Positions 29,904 to 38,371 of a DNA stretch of 64,000 nucleotides are shown piece by piece. The number at the start of each line of letters is the position of its first letter. Within the stretch, counting starts at the first letter, position 1. The translations under genes were made by a program, and so were the position numbers. Source of the DNA: Candidatus Merdivicinus faecavium (GTDB lineage Bacteria; Bacillota; Clostridia; Oscillospirales; Ruminococcaceae); assembly GCA_018716285.1 (NCBI GenBank), contig DVKD01000015.1:56230-120229 (forward strand), read 5' to 3'. Below the pieces are notes generated by a model. That model did no database searches and was not told where the DNA came from. It was given only the letters and a program-made list of their open reading frames with translations.

Positions 29904-30722
29904 CTAATCGGCCAAATCGACCCACTGTCCCGCAGGGACGCGCAGCGTCTCGCCGCCCGCCCGGACCCAGAGGTCGGCGCCGGTCGGATTTATGAGGAAA
30001 TCCTCCCCGATGACGAGGCGTCTGGCGGCTGTGATGTAGGAGGCGACTTCCCCGTTCGTGGCGTACCAGGTATCGGGGCGGCCGGCGGTTTCCGCAAGGA
30101 AGTCCTCCATCACCTGCCAGTTTTTCTGCATGTCAAATTCAAAAGAGTGCCCCCAGACGTAGAAGAGGGCGAGCTCCTCGTCCGTTTCCCGGAAGCGGGC
30201 GGCCAGCTCCATGAGGGCCGGATCCTTGTGGTGGCAGGTAGCGCCCCATGCGAGGAAATCTTCCGGCAGGGCGAAGGTGTGGTGGGAGACGGTGTTGCGG
30301 CAGTAGAGGAAGCCAAGCGCCGCGATCGCCTCCTGCACCGCAGGGCTTGTGCTCCCGAAGGGGAGCGCCATCCCGCTGACCGCGCAGCCGAAGCGCTCCG
30401 TTAAGGCTTCGCGGTCGCGGTAAAGCTCGGCGTAGAGCCGGCGGCGGTCCAGCTCCTCAAGATGGGGATGAGTGCAGGTGTGGACGGCGATCTCGTGCCC
30501 CTTGTAGAGCGGGCGCATCTCCTCCGGGGAGAGGCGGCGGATCCGCGCTCCCTCGCGCTCCCACCAGCTGTCCGAATCGAGCCCGGAATTCAGGTTAAGG
30601 GTTGCCTTGACCCCGTGTTCGTTGAAAAGGCGGACGAGCCTCTCGTCCTGGATGACGCCGTCGTCGTAGCTGAAGGTCAGGGCTTTGGCCTTCCCGCCGG
30701 GATACAGCAGCTTGCAGTTCAT
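29904..30722 (-). CDS. Polysaccharide deacetylase family protein
   Basis: KALTFSYDDGVIQDERLVRLFNEHGVKATLNLNSG; GHEIAVHTCTHPHLEEL. Confidence 0.92.
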   Translation of the reverse strand: MNCKLLYPGGKAKALTFSYDDGVIQDERLVRLFNEHGVKATLNLNSGLDSDSWWEREGARIRRLSPEEMRPLYKGHEIAVHTCTHPHLEELDRRRLYAELYRDREALTERFGCAVSGMALPFGSTSPAVQEAIAALGFLYCRNTVSHHTFALPEDFLAWGATCHHKDPALMELAARFRETDEELALFYVWGHSFEFDMQKNWQVMEDFLAETAGRPDTWYATNGEVASYITAARRLVIGEDFLINPTGADLWVRAGGETLRVPAGQWVDLAD

Positions 30723-30820
30723 AATAATTGCCTCCTTATTCCGCCCGTCGGACGGGCAAATTCCGTGTCTCATCGTGCGGCTCGCCCGCACGTGTGTCCC
30801 GCCCGCAGGGGCGGATGCGG

Positions 30821-31327
30821 TCACTGCCTTTTCAGCAAACGCTGTTTGAAGGCTCTGATTCTTTGCCCATAACGGCTTGTAAAGATAATACCGCATAAAA
30901 TCATTCCGATTGCGGCGCCTTCGGCAAAGTTCGAGACGGCGTTCAAAACCGCGTGCTGATACAGCCCCGTATGGCGAATCAGACTGGCCGCGAACCAGAA
31001 GACGGCCCCTGCCAGCAACAGCAGGCGCACCCGCCTGGTGTACCGTTCTGTGCCCGTGTTCAGGTATTCTGCCGCTTTTCGGACCGTTTCTTTTGTTTCT
31101 TTATCCATCGTCCCGCTCCTCCTTTCTCCGTCAAGGAGCTCGCGGATATCGACCTCATAGAAATCTGCAAGCCCGATGAGAATATCCAAATCCGGCATAT
31201 TGTTGCCGTTTTCCCATCGTGAAACAGTCCGGGAAGAAACATGGAAATGCTCTGCCAGCTGTTCCTGCGTCAGCCCTTTCTCCCTGCGAAGGCATTTCAG
31301 AAAATTCCCTGTTTTTTGCTGGTCCAT
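30821..31327 (-). CDS. Helix-turn-helix regulator with membrane domain
   Basis: FLKCLRREKGLTQEQLAEHFHVSSRTVSRWENGNNMPD; GGGAGG ribosome-binding site upstream of ATG at 31327. Confidence 0.9.
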   Translation of the reverse strand: MDQQKTGNFLKCLRREKGLTQEQLAEHFHVSSRTVSRWENGNNMPDLDILIGLADFYEVDIRELLDGERRSGTMDKETKETVRKAAEYLNTGTERYTRRVRLLLLAGAVFWFAASLIRHTGLYQHAVLNAVSNFAEGAAIGMILCGIIFTSRYGQRIRAFKQRLLKRQ

Positions 31328-31457
31328 CCGCAATCCTCCCTTCGCAAAGATCATAGCAGAGCCTCGTGAAAAATACCACGACACAAAGCGGGAATTGCCG
31401 CAATTTAGGAGCAGACACGTCATGTCTGCTGGATTTGGATTGGCAAAGTCCCCCAGA

Positions 31458-31654
31458 GCTTCCGCCGGGAAGCCTTTGCGGTTATTATACCATGTCCGCA
31501 AATCCGCAGGGATTTGCAGGGCGGGCGCAGCCGCCCGGGTTTTGCGCCAGCAAAACCGGCATGATACAATGTTCTCAAAGGGAATCCGAAAGGATTCCGC
31601 GGGGAACGGAGTTTCCCACGCTTCCGCCAGGAAGCCTTTGAGGTTATTATACCA
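31458..31654. repeat. Multi-hairpin repeat, locus 1 (partial A - B' - A modules)
   Basis: GCTTCCGCCGGGAAGCCTTTGCGGTTATTATACCATG...CATGATACAATGTTCTCAAAGGGAATCCGAAAGGATTCC...GCTTCCGCCAGGAAGC; same family as 60142-60708. Confidence 0.9.
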
Positions 31655-31673
31655 TGTCCGCCGGGAATTGCAA
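31646..31673 (-). promoter_or_regulatory. Candidate promoter at right edge of repeat locus 1
   Basis: Minus strand TTGCAA-16 bp-TATAAT with extended -10 TGG. Confidence 0.5.
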
Positions 31674-31791
31674 CTGTTTTTGGGCAAAGTGTTGTGACAA
31701 AATCCCGCTTTTCGGAATAAGATGGGGTAAGCCGCCGTTGCCGAGCCGCTGTACGGCGGCATATTCCCGCAAAATGCTGTCAGTTGGAGGG

Positions 31792-32910
31792 ATGAAGATC
31801 ATGAGCATGCGATACCCGCTGCACTTTTTTCTGGGGGCGAATTCTCCATCCGGATTCGTCTCTTTTCCCGATGAGCTCACCGCGTTTACCGAAGAGGGCC
31901 GGCTTTTTGTCATCAAAGGCGGGCCCGGGACCGGCAAGTCGACCCTGATGCGCGCCGCCGCCGGGGCCCTTGCGGACCGTGAGCCTGAAATCGAGTACAT
32001 TCACTGTTCGTCCGACCCCGATTCGCTCGACGCGGTGATCTTCCCGCGCTCCGGCATCGCGATGGCCGACGCCACGCCGCCCCACGTCATCGAGCCGCAG
32101 TATCCCGGCGCCTGCGAGACGGTGGTCAACCTCTGCGCCTGCTGGAACGAGGAGCTCCTCCAGCAGAACCGCCGGGAGATCCTTTCGCTCTGCCGGCAGA
32201 ACGCCGCCTGCCACCAGCAGTGCGTCCGCTTCCTCAATGCGGCCCATTCGCTGCTGTCCGACAACGCGAGCATCGCCCTCGCCTGCACCGATACGGCCAA
32301 GATCGCCCGCACCGCGGCCAACATCATCGCCCGCGAGTGCCGCAGGCGGCGGGGGCAGTCGGTCGAAAAGCGCCGCCTGCTGAGCGCCGTCACCCCGAAG
32401 GGCAACATCGGCCTGACCGAAACGCTGGCCGGCTTTTCCCGCATCTACTATATCAAGGACCCCTACGGCGCTGCCTCCAACCTGCTTTTGGCCGCCCTCC
32501 GCGCCCTTTTGCTGGAATGCGGCGTGACCGTCTACAGCTGCTTCTGCCCGTTAAACCCCTGCGGCAAGCTCGATCATATCCTTGTCCCGGAGCTCGGACT
32601 CGCCTTTGTGACCGGCAGCCGCGCCTTCCCGCTGGAGGAGCTGCCCGAGCCCTACCGGGTCATCAGCTTCAGCCGCTTCACCGATATGGAGGCCCTCTCG
32701 CGGCGCAGGCAGCGGCTGCGCTTCAACCGGCGGGCCGCCGACGAGATCCTGGACGCCGCGGTGCGCTCGCTGCGGCGCGCCAAGGGGATCCACGACCTGA
32801 TTGAAGAACATTATAGCGCGGCGGTCGATTTTTCCGCCGTCGAGGAGCTGACCGCGCGCACCATCCGCTCCGCCCGCCTTGCGGCGGAAGGGGAGGGCGG
32901 GGATTTCTGA
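31792..32910 (+). CDS. PRK06851-like P-loop ATPase
   Basis: LFVIKGGPGTGKSTLMRAAAGAL Walker A; second, degenerate internal copy IYYIKDPYGAASNLLLAALRALL. Confidence 0.75.
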   Translation: MKIMSMRYPLHFFLGANSPSGFVSFPDELTAFTEEGRLFVIKGGPGTGKSTLMRAAAGALADREPEIEYIHCSSDPDSLDAVIFPRSGIAMADATPPHVIEPQYPGACETVVNLCACWNEELLQQNRREILSLCRQNAACHQQCVRFLNAAHSLLSDNASIALACTDTAKIARTAANIIARECRRRRGQSVEKRRLLSAVTPKGNIGLTETLAGFSRIYYIKDPYGAASNLLLAALRALLLECGVTVYSCFCPLNPCGKLDHILVPELGLAFVTGSRAFPLEELPEPYRVISFSRFTDMEALSRRRQRLRFNRRAADEILDAAVRSLRRAKGIHDLIEEHYSAAVDFSAVEELTARTIRSARLAAEGEGGDF

Positions 32911-32933
32911 CCCGCTCCGGCTGCAAAAAAATG

Positions 32934-32952
32934 CCGCCCTTCCGGGCGGCTG
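32934..32952 (-). terminator. Hairpin with T-tract on minus strand
   Basis: Minus strand GCCGCCCGGAAGGGCGGC followed by ATTTTTTT. Confidence 0.55.
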
Positions 32953-33098
32953 AGGTCAAGACAGGCAAAACAGTTTCATCAAGAGAGGAAAGCAAAACAA
33001 CGGCAGCCGAACGGCGTGCGTTTTTTTGCGGTGCGGTCCGGGAAGGGTGCGTCTTCCCGGGCCGCGGCGTTACCTGAAGAATCAGGAAGAGAATGGAC

Positions 33099-33569
33099 TT
33101 ACAGCGTCTGCGAGACCGCGCGGCGCAGCGCCGCGCGGGTGCCCGCCGGGACGGTCAGGAGCAGCGACATCGCCGCCTCCCGGGCGTCGTAATCGGACAG
33201 GCCGAGCCGTTCCCGGAAATACCGGGTCAGGAGGCGGTACTCCTCCTGGTAGCGGAAAACCAGCTGTTCCCCCTCGCCGCTCAGCCGGAAGCCGGCTTCC
33301 CGGCTTTGGAGGAGCATCCCCTCCCGGCAGAGGGCCGACAGCATCCGGGAGGCGGTAGGCCGCGCCACCCCCAGCCGGACCGCGACGTCGACGCAGCGGA
33401 TCTTGTGCGGCAGCCCGCTGCGCAGCTCCGAGACGGTCATGAGGTAGCGCAGCTTGGCGGCGGTCAGCACCATCGCCGTCTGGACGGGCCTTCCGGCAAA
33501 AGGAAGACGCTGGTCGAAATGCTGGGAGGAATCATCATAAAACTCCTTTCGGGGGCTGGTTCCGATCAT
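33099..33569 (-). CDS. DtxR/MntR-like or winged-helix transcriptional regulator
   Basis: LTAAKLRYLMTVSELRSGLPHKIRCVDVAVRLGVARPTASRMLSALCREGMLLQSREAGFRLSGEGEQL. Confidence 0.7.
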   Translation of the reverse strand: MIGTSPRKEFYDDSSQHFDQRLPFAGRPVQTAMVLTAAKLRYLMTVSELRSGLPHKIRCVDVAVRLGVARPTASRMLSALCREGMLLQSREAGFRLSGEGEQLVFRYQEEYRLLTRYFRERLGLSDYDAREAAMSLLLTVPAGTRAALRRAVSQTL

Positions 33570-33596
33570 AAAGTTTCCTTAAGCAAACTTTATGAT
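33565..33596. promoter_or_regulatory. Perfect 12-bp-arm palindrome over regulator start codon
   Basis: ATCATAAAGTTT-CCTTAAGC-AAACTTTATGAT. Confidence 0.75.
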
Positions 33597-33839
33597 ACTA
33601 GTGTACAACAAAAGAAATCAAAAGTCAAGTCCCCTGTCAAAAAATTGTTAGCAGCATAAAACATATTTTGCGGCGGGAAGATTTCTTTGACAAGCCGCCG
33701 TGATAACAGCTAAAATTATTGCGTTAATTGTATGGAAATAAGATATTTTACATGATTGCTCTGGTTTTTTCTCCTGAAAGCCGCTATAATATTCCTATAG
33801 ATCATTTCGCCATCATCTCCAACAGAAAGGGGCAACCAT

Positions 33840-36128
33840 ATGACCATTACCCAGAAACTGAACCTTCTTCTGGAAGAAGAGGGGGCCGGCCCGCTCGAAA
33901 AGGCGGACGGGAGGGCTGTTTTCCGCGCCCTGCTGCGGCTGACCGGCGCGATGCTGGCCGAGCGCCCGCAGCTGAGCGGGGAGAAAAAGCTCTACTATAT
34001 CTCGGCGGAGTTCCTCATCGGCAAGCTGCTCTCCAACAACCTCATCAACCTCGGCATCCGGGAGGAGGTCGCCGAGGCGCTCGAAGCGGCGGGGCATTCC
34101 CTTTCGGAAATCGAGGAGCTGGAGGCCGAGCCCGCCCTCGGCAACGGGGGGCTCGGGCGGCTGGCGGCCTGCTACCTCGATTCGGCGGCGACCCTCGAGC
34201 TGCCCTGCGACGGGGTGGGGCTCTGCTACCACTACGGCCTCTTTCGGCAGAAATTTGAGGAGCTGAAACAGCGGGAATACCCCGATGTCTGGCGGGACCG
34301 GCCCGGCTGGCTCACAAAGACCGGCGTCCGCTTCCCCGTCTCCTTCCCAGGGCTCACGCTGGAGGCGGTGCTCTATGAGCTGCCGGTCTCCGGCTACGGC
34401 GGGGGGCTCAACCGCCTGCGGCTTTTCGACGCGGCGACAGCCGACGGTTCGATCGTCGGGGAGGGCATCGACTTTGACAAGACGGACATCGCCCGCAACC
34501 TCACCCTCTTCCTTTACCCCGATGACAGCGACGAGGCGGGGCGGCTCCTGCGGGTCTACCAGCAGTATTTCATGGTGAGCGCCGCCGCCCAGCTGATTTT
34601 GAAGGAATTAAAGGACGCGGGCCATCCGCCCGCCAGCCTGCCCGCCCACGCCGTCATCCAGATCAACGACACCCACCCCTCCCTCATCATCCCGGAGCTC
34701 ATCCGGCTGCTCATGGCCGAGGGGATGGCCATCGGGGACGCCATCGAGGCGGTCTCCCGCACCTGCGCCTACACCAACCACACCATCCTCGCCGAAGCGC
34801 TCGAAAAATGGCCGGTCGACTACCTCGAGAAGGCCGTCCCCCAGCTCATGCCCATCATCCGGGAGCTGGATGCCCGCGCCCAGGCGGCGGCCCCGGAGCT
34901 CGCCGAAAAGATCGCCATCATCGACGGGAACGACCTCGTCCACATGGCCCGGATGGACATCCACTACGGCTTTTCGGTAAACGGCGTCGCCGCGCTGCAC
35001 ACCAAAATCCTCAAGGAGACCGAGCTTTCCGAGTTCTACGCCCTCTACCCCGAAAAATTCAACAACAAGACAAACGGCATCACCTTCCGCCGGTGGCTGA
35101 TGCAGGCAAACCCCCGGCTCTCGGACTTTGTCACCAGTCTCATCGGGGAGGGATGGAAGCGGGACGGCAATTTTGAGAAGCTCGCGGAGTTTGCGGAGGA
35201 CAGGGCGGTTTTGGAGCGCCTCCTCGCCGTCAAGGCGGAAAACAAGCGGGAGCTCGCCGCCTATCTCGCGGAGAAGGAGGGGGTGGAGATCGACCCGGAT
35301 TCCGTCTTTGACATCCAGATTAAGCGGATGCACCAGTATAAGCGCCAGCAGATGAACGCCCTCTGGGTCATCTGGAAATATCTCGAGATCAAGGCGGGCC
35401 GGCTGCCCAAACGCCCCGTCACCGTCCTCTTTGGCGCGAAGGCCGCCCCGGCCTACACCCTGGCCAAGGACACCATCCACCTCATCCTCTGCCTGCAGGA
35501 GCTCATAAACGGGGACTCCGCCGTCAGTCCCTGGCTCAAGGTCGTGATGGTGGAGAACTATAACGTCACCTGGGCGGAGAAGCTCATCCCGGCCTGCGAT
35601 ATCTCCGAGCAGATCTCGCTCGCTTCCAAGGAGGCGAGCGGCACCGGCAACATGAAGTTCATGTTAAACGGCGCGGTGACGCTGGGCACCCTGGACGGCG
35701 CGAACGTCGAGATCTCCGAGCTGGTCGGGGAGGAAAACATCTTCCTCTTCGGCAAAAAGAGCGGGGAGGTCATCGACCTGTATGCGACGGAGGGCTACCG
35801 CTCCGCCGATTTCTACGACGGCGACCCCGAAATCGAGCGGCTGGTCGATTTTGTCATCAGCAAGCAGCTCATCCGCATCGGCGACCCGGAGAACCTCGCC
35901 CGGGTCTACAAGGATTTCGTCTGCAAGGACTGGTTCATGACCCTGCTCGACCTGCGGGAGTATATCGAGGTCAAGGAGCGGATGCTCGCTTCTTACGAGG
36001 ACCGGCTGCACTGGGCGAAGATGGCGCTAATAAACATCGCGCACGCCGGCTTCTTCTCCTCTGACCGGGCAGTCGCCCAGTATAACGAGGAAATCTGGCG
36101 CTTAAAGCCCGATCGCTCCGGCAGATAG
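33840..36128 (+). CDS. glgP: Glycogen/starch/alpha-glucan phosphorylase
   Basis: YYISAEFLIGKLLSNNLINL; PALGNGGLGRLAACYLDS; KEASGTGNMKFMLNGAVTLGTLDGANVEI (PLP site). Confidence 0.97.
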   Translation: MTITQKLNLLLEEEGAGPLEKADGRAVFRALLRLTGAMLAERPQLSGEKKLYYISAEFLIGKLLSNNLINLGIREEVAEALEAAGHSLSEIEELEAEPALGNGGLGRLAACYLDSAATLELPCDGVGLCYHYGLFRQKFEELKQREYPDVWRDRPGWLTKTGVRFPVSFPGLTLEAVLYELPVSGYGGGLNRLRLFDAATADGSIVGEGIDFDKTDIARNLTLFLYPDDSDEAGRLLRVYQQYFMVSAAAQLILKELKDAGHPPASLPAHAVIQINDTHPSLIIPELIRLLMAEGMAIGDAIEAVSRTCAYTNHTILAEALEKWPVDYLEKAVPQLMPIIRELDARAQAAAPELAEKIAIIDGNDLVHMARMDIHYGFSVNGVAALHTKILKETELSEFYALYPEKFNNKTNGITFRRWLMQANPRLSDFVTSLIGEGWKRDGNFEKLAEFAEDRAVLERLLAVKAENKRELAAYLAEKEGVEIDPDSVFDIQIKRMHQYKRQQMNALWVIWKYLEIKAGRLPKRPVTVLFGAKAAPAYTLAKDTIHLILCLQELINGDSAVSPWLKVVMVENYNVTWAEKLIPACDISEQISLASKEASGTGNMKFMLNGAVTLGTLDGANVEISELVGEENIFLFGKKSGEVIDLYATEGYRSADFYDGDPEIERLVDFVISKQLIRIGDPENLARVYKDFVCKDWFMTLLDLREYIEVKERMLASYEDRLHWAKMALINIAHAGFFSSDRAVAQYNEEIWRLKPDRSGR

Positions 36129-36160
36129 CGCCCCCATTTTGCCTGAAAGGAAGGATTTTC

Positions 36161-37642
36161 ATGACCAACACAAGCCGGAAACAGGCGGGCGTCCTGCTGC
36201 CCATTTCCGCCCTGCCCGGCCCATACGGCGCGGGGGACTTCGGTCCCGCCGCCCGCAAAGCCGCCCGCCTTCTGGCCCAGAGCCTCGCCGGGGTCTGGCA
36301 GATTCTGCCCCTAAACCCGCTGGGGTACGGCAACTCGCCCTACCAGCCCTACTCCTCCTACGCCGGCGACCCGCTGTACATCAGTTTGGAAGATCTCTAT
36401 GAAAAGAAGCTGCTCCGCCGCCTGCCGCCGCCCTTCCGCCGCGGTGCGGGACGGGTCGACTACCCGGCCGTCCGGGAATACAAAGAGCCTTTCCTGCGGG
36501 AGGCGTTTGCGCATTTTGTCCCGGATGAGGAGTATCGCCGCTTTTCTGAACTTGCCTGGGTGAAAAATTACGCCGTCTTCATCACCCTCAAGCAGAAAAA
36601 CGGGATGCGCTGCTGGAACGAGTGGCCGGAGGCGGAGAAAAACTGGCCGCAGGAGCACGGCCTCGACCTTTCCCCCTACGCGGGGGAGATCGCCTATCAG
36701 ACCTTTCTCCAGTACGAGTTCCTCCGCCAGTGGCGGGCGCTCAAGGAGTACGCCAACTCCTTGGGGCTGAAAATCATGGGCGACCTGCCCTTCTACGTCG
36801 GGGTCGACTCGCTCGACGTCTGGGCCGGGCGGGACCAGTTCCTCCTCGACGCGGAGGGCGCGCCCACCTCGGTCGCGGGGGTGCCGCCCGACTATTTCAG
36901 CCCCACCGGCCAGCGCTGGGGCAACCCCATCTACAACTGGGAGAAGATGGAGGCGGACGGCTTTTCCTTCTGGACCGACCGGCTGCAGTACAGCGGCGCC
37001 CTCTTTGACATCGTCCGCATCGACCACTTCCGCGCCTTTGACACCTACTGGAAAATCCCGGCCTCCTGCCCCACCGCCGTCGAGGGAGAGTGGGTGGAGG
37101 GCCCGGCCTACCGCTTCTTTGACGCGGTCCTCCCGCAGCTCGAGGGGGTGGAGATTGTGGTGGAGGATCTGGGCGAGCTGCGCCCGGAGGTTTACGCGCT
37201 GCGGGACCACTACCGCTTCAAGGGGATGAAGATCGTCCAGTTCACCTTCCAGCCCGGCAGGCGGGAGGACCCCTCCGGCGATATGGAAAACCAGATCGTC
37301 TACACCGGCACCCACGACAACCAGACCATGCTCGGCTGGTACCGCGCCCTTTCGCCCGTGAAGCGGCTCGGCGCGCGCAGAAGCCTGCGGATGGCGGGCT
37401 GCCGCAGCGGCAGCATCGCGCAGCGGTTTGTCCGGTACGCCCTCGCGCACAGGGCCGCGCTGGCCATCATCCCGGCGCAGGACATCCTCGGGCTGGGGGA
37501 CGAGGGCCGGATCAATACGCCGGGCACCCTCGGCTCCCCCAACTGGGAGTGGAAGCTGCGGGATTACGGGGCGTTTGAAAACATGCTGCCCGCCTTTGCA
37601 AAGGCGGTCGCCGAGACCGGCCGTGCCCGGGAATCGGACTGA
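36161..37642 (+). CDS. malQ: 4-alpha-glucanotransferase
   Basis: GVLLPISALPGPYGAGDFG; WQILPLNPLGYGNSPYQPYSSYAGDPLYI; DIVRIDHFRAFDTYW. Confidence 0.97.
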   Translation: MTNTSRKQAGVLLPISALPGPYGAGDFGPAARKAARLLAQSLAGVWQILPLNPLGYGNSPYQPYSSYAGDPLYISLEDLYEKKLLRRLPPPFRRGAGRVDYPAVREYKEPFLREAFAHFVPDEEYRRFSELAWVKNYAVFITLKQKNGMRCWNEWPEAEKNWPQEHGLDLSPYAGEIAYQTFLQYEFLRQWRALKEYANSLGLKIMGDLPFYVGVDSLDVWAGRDQFLLDAEGAPTSVAGVPPDYFSPTGQRWGNPIYNWEKMEADGFSFWTDRLQYSGALFDIVRIDHFRAFDTYWKIPASCPTAVEGEWVEGPAYRFFDAVLPQLEGVEIVVEDLGELRPEVYALRDHYRFKGMKIVQFTFQPGRREDPSGDMENQIVYTGTHDNQTMLGWYRALSPVKRLGARRSLRMAGCRSGSIAQRFVRYALAHRAALAIIPAQDILGLGDEGRINTPGTLGSPNWEWKLRDYGAFENMLPAFAKAVAETGRARESD

Positions 37643-37657
37643 TGGGAGGGACTTCGG

Positions 37658-38323
37658 ATGGATCTGATGGAAGCCATGCGGCAGCGCCACAGCGTCCGCC
37701 GGTATACGGACAAACCCATCCCGGAGGACGCCCTCCATGCGCTGCGGGAGGAAATCGCCGCCTGCAGCCGGGAGAGCGGGCTGCGCATCCAGCTTATAAT
37801 CGATGAACCGCGGGCATTCAGCGGCCGGATGGCGCATTACGGCAGCTTCAGCGGCGTGAAAAACTACCTGGCGCTGGTCGGGAGAAAAGGCCCCGACCTG
37901 GAGGAGCGCTGCGGGTATTACGGCGAGCGGCTGGTGCTTTTGGCGCAGCAGCTGGGGCTTTCGAGCTGCTGGGTCGCCCTCACCTACCGCAAGGTGCCGG
38001 ACGCTTTGGAGATCGCCCCCGGCGAAAAGCTGGCGGCCGTCATCGCGCTGGGCTGCGGGGAGACGCAGGGCGTCCCCCACCGCTCGAAACCGGCCGGGGA
38101 GGTGAGCAACCTCGGCGCGGATTCGCCGGAATGGTTCCGGGCGGGCGTCGAGGCGGCGCTGCTCGCTCCCACCGCCATGAACCAGCAGAAATTCACCCTC
38201 ACCCGGGAAGGAAACCGCGTTTCAGCAAAGGCGGGGCTGGGGTTTTACACCAAGATGGACCTCGGCATCGTCAAATACCACTTTGAGCTCGGCGCGGGCC
38301 GGGAAAACTTCAAATGGGCGTAA
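37658..38323 (+). CDS. Nitroreductase family protein
   Basis: MEAMRQRHSVRRYTDKPIP; ERLVLLAQQLGLSSCWVAL; LAPTAMNQQKFT. Confidence 0.88.
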   Translation: MDLMEAMRQRHSVRRYTDKPIPEDALHALREEIAACSRESGLRIQLIIDEPRAFSGRMAHYGSFSGVKNYLALVGRKGPDLEERCGYYGERLVLLAQQLGLSSCWVALTYRKVPDALEIAPGEKLAAVIALGCGETQGVPHRSKPAGEVSNLGADSPEWFRAGVEAALLAPTAMNQQKFTLTREGNRVSAKAGLGFYTKMDLGIVKYHFELGAGRENFKWA

Positions 38324-38327
38324 AAAG

Positions 38328-38364
38328 CACCCCCGCGGGCCGGAAAATGGTCTGCGGGGGTATT
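38328..38364. terminator. Hairpin between convergent genes
   Basis: CACCCCCGCgggccggaaaatggtctGCGGGGGTATTTT. Confidence 0.6.
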
Positions 38365-38371
38365 TTGCGCG

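Noticed and set aside
36311-38080. 589-aa minus-strand ORF
   Set aside because: Antisense to malQ and the nitroreductase gene; no domain.
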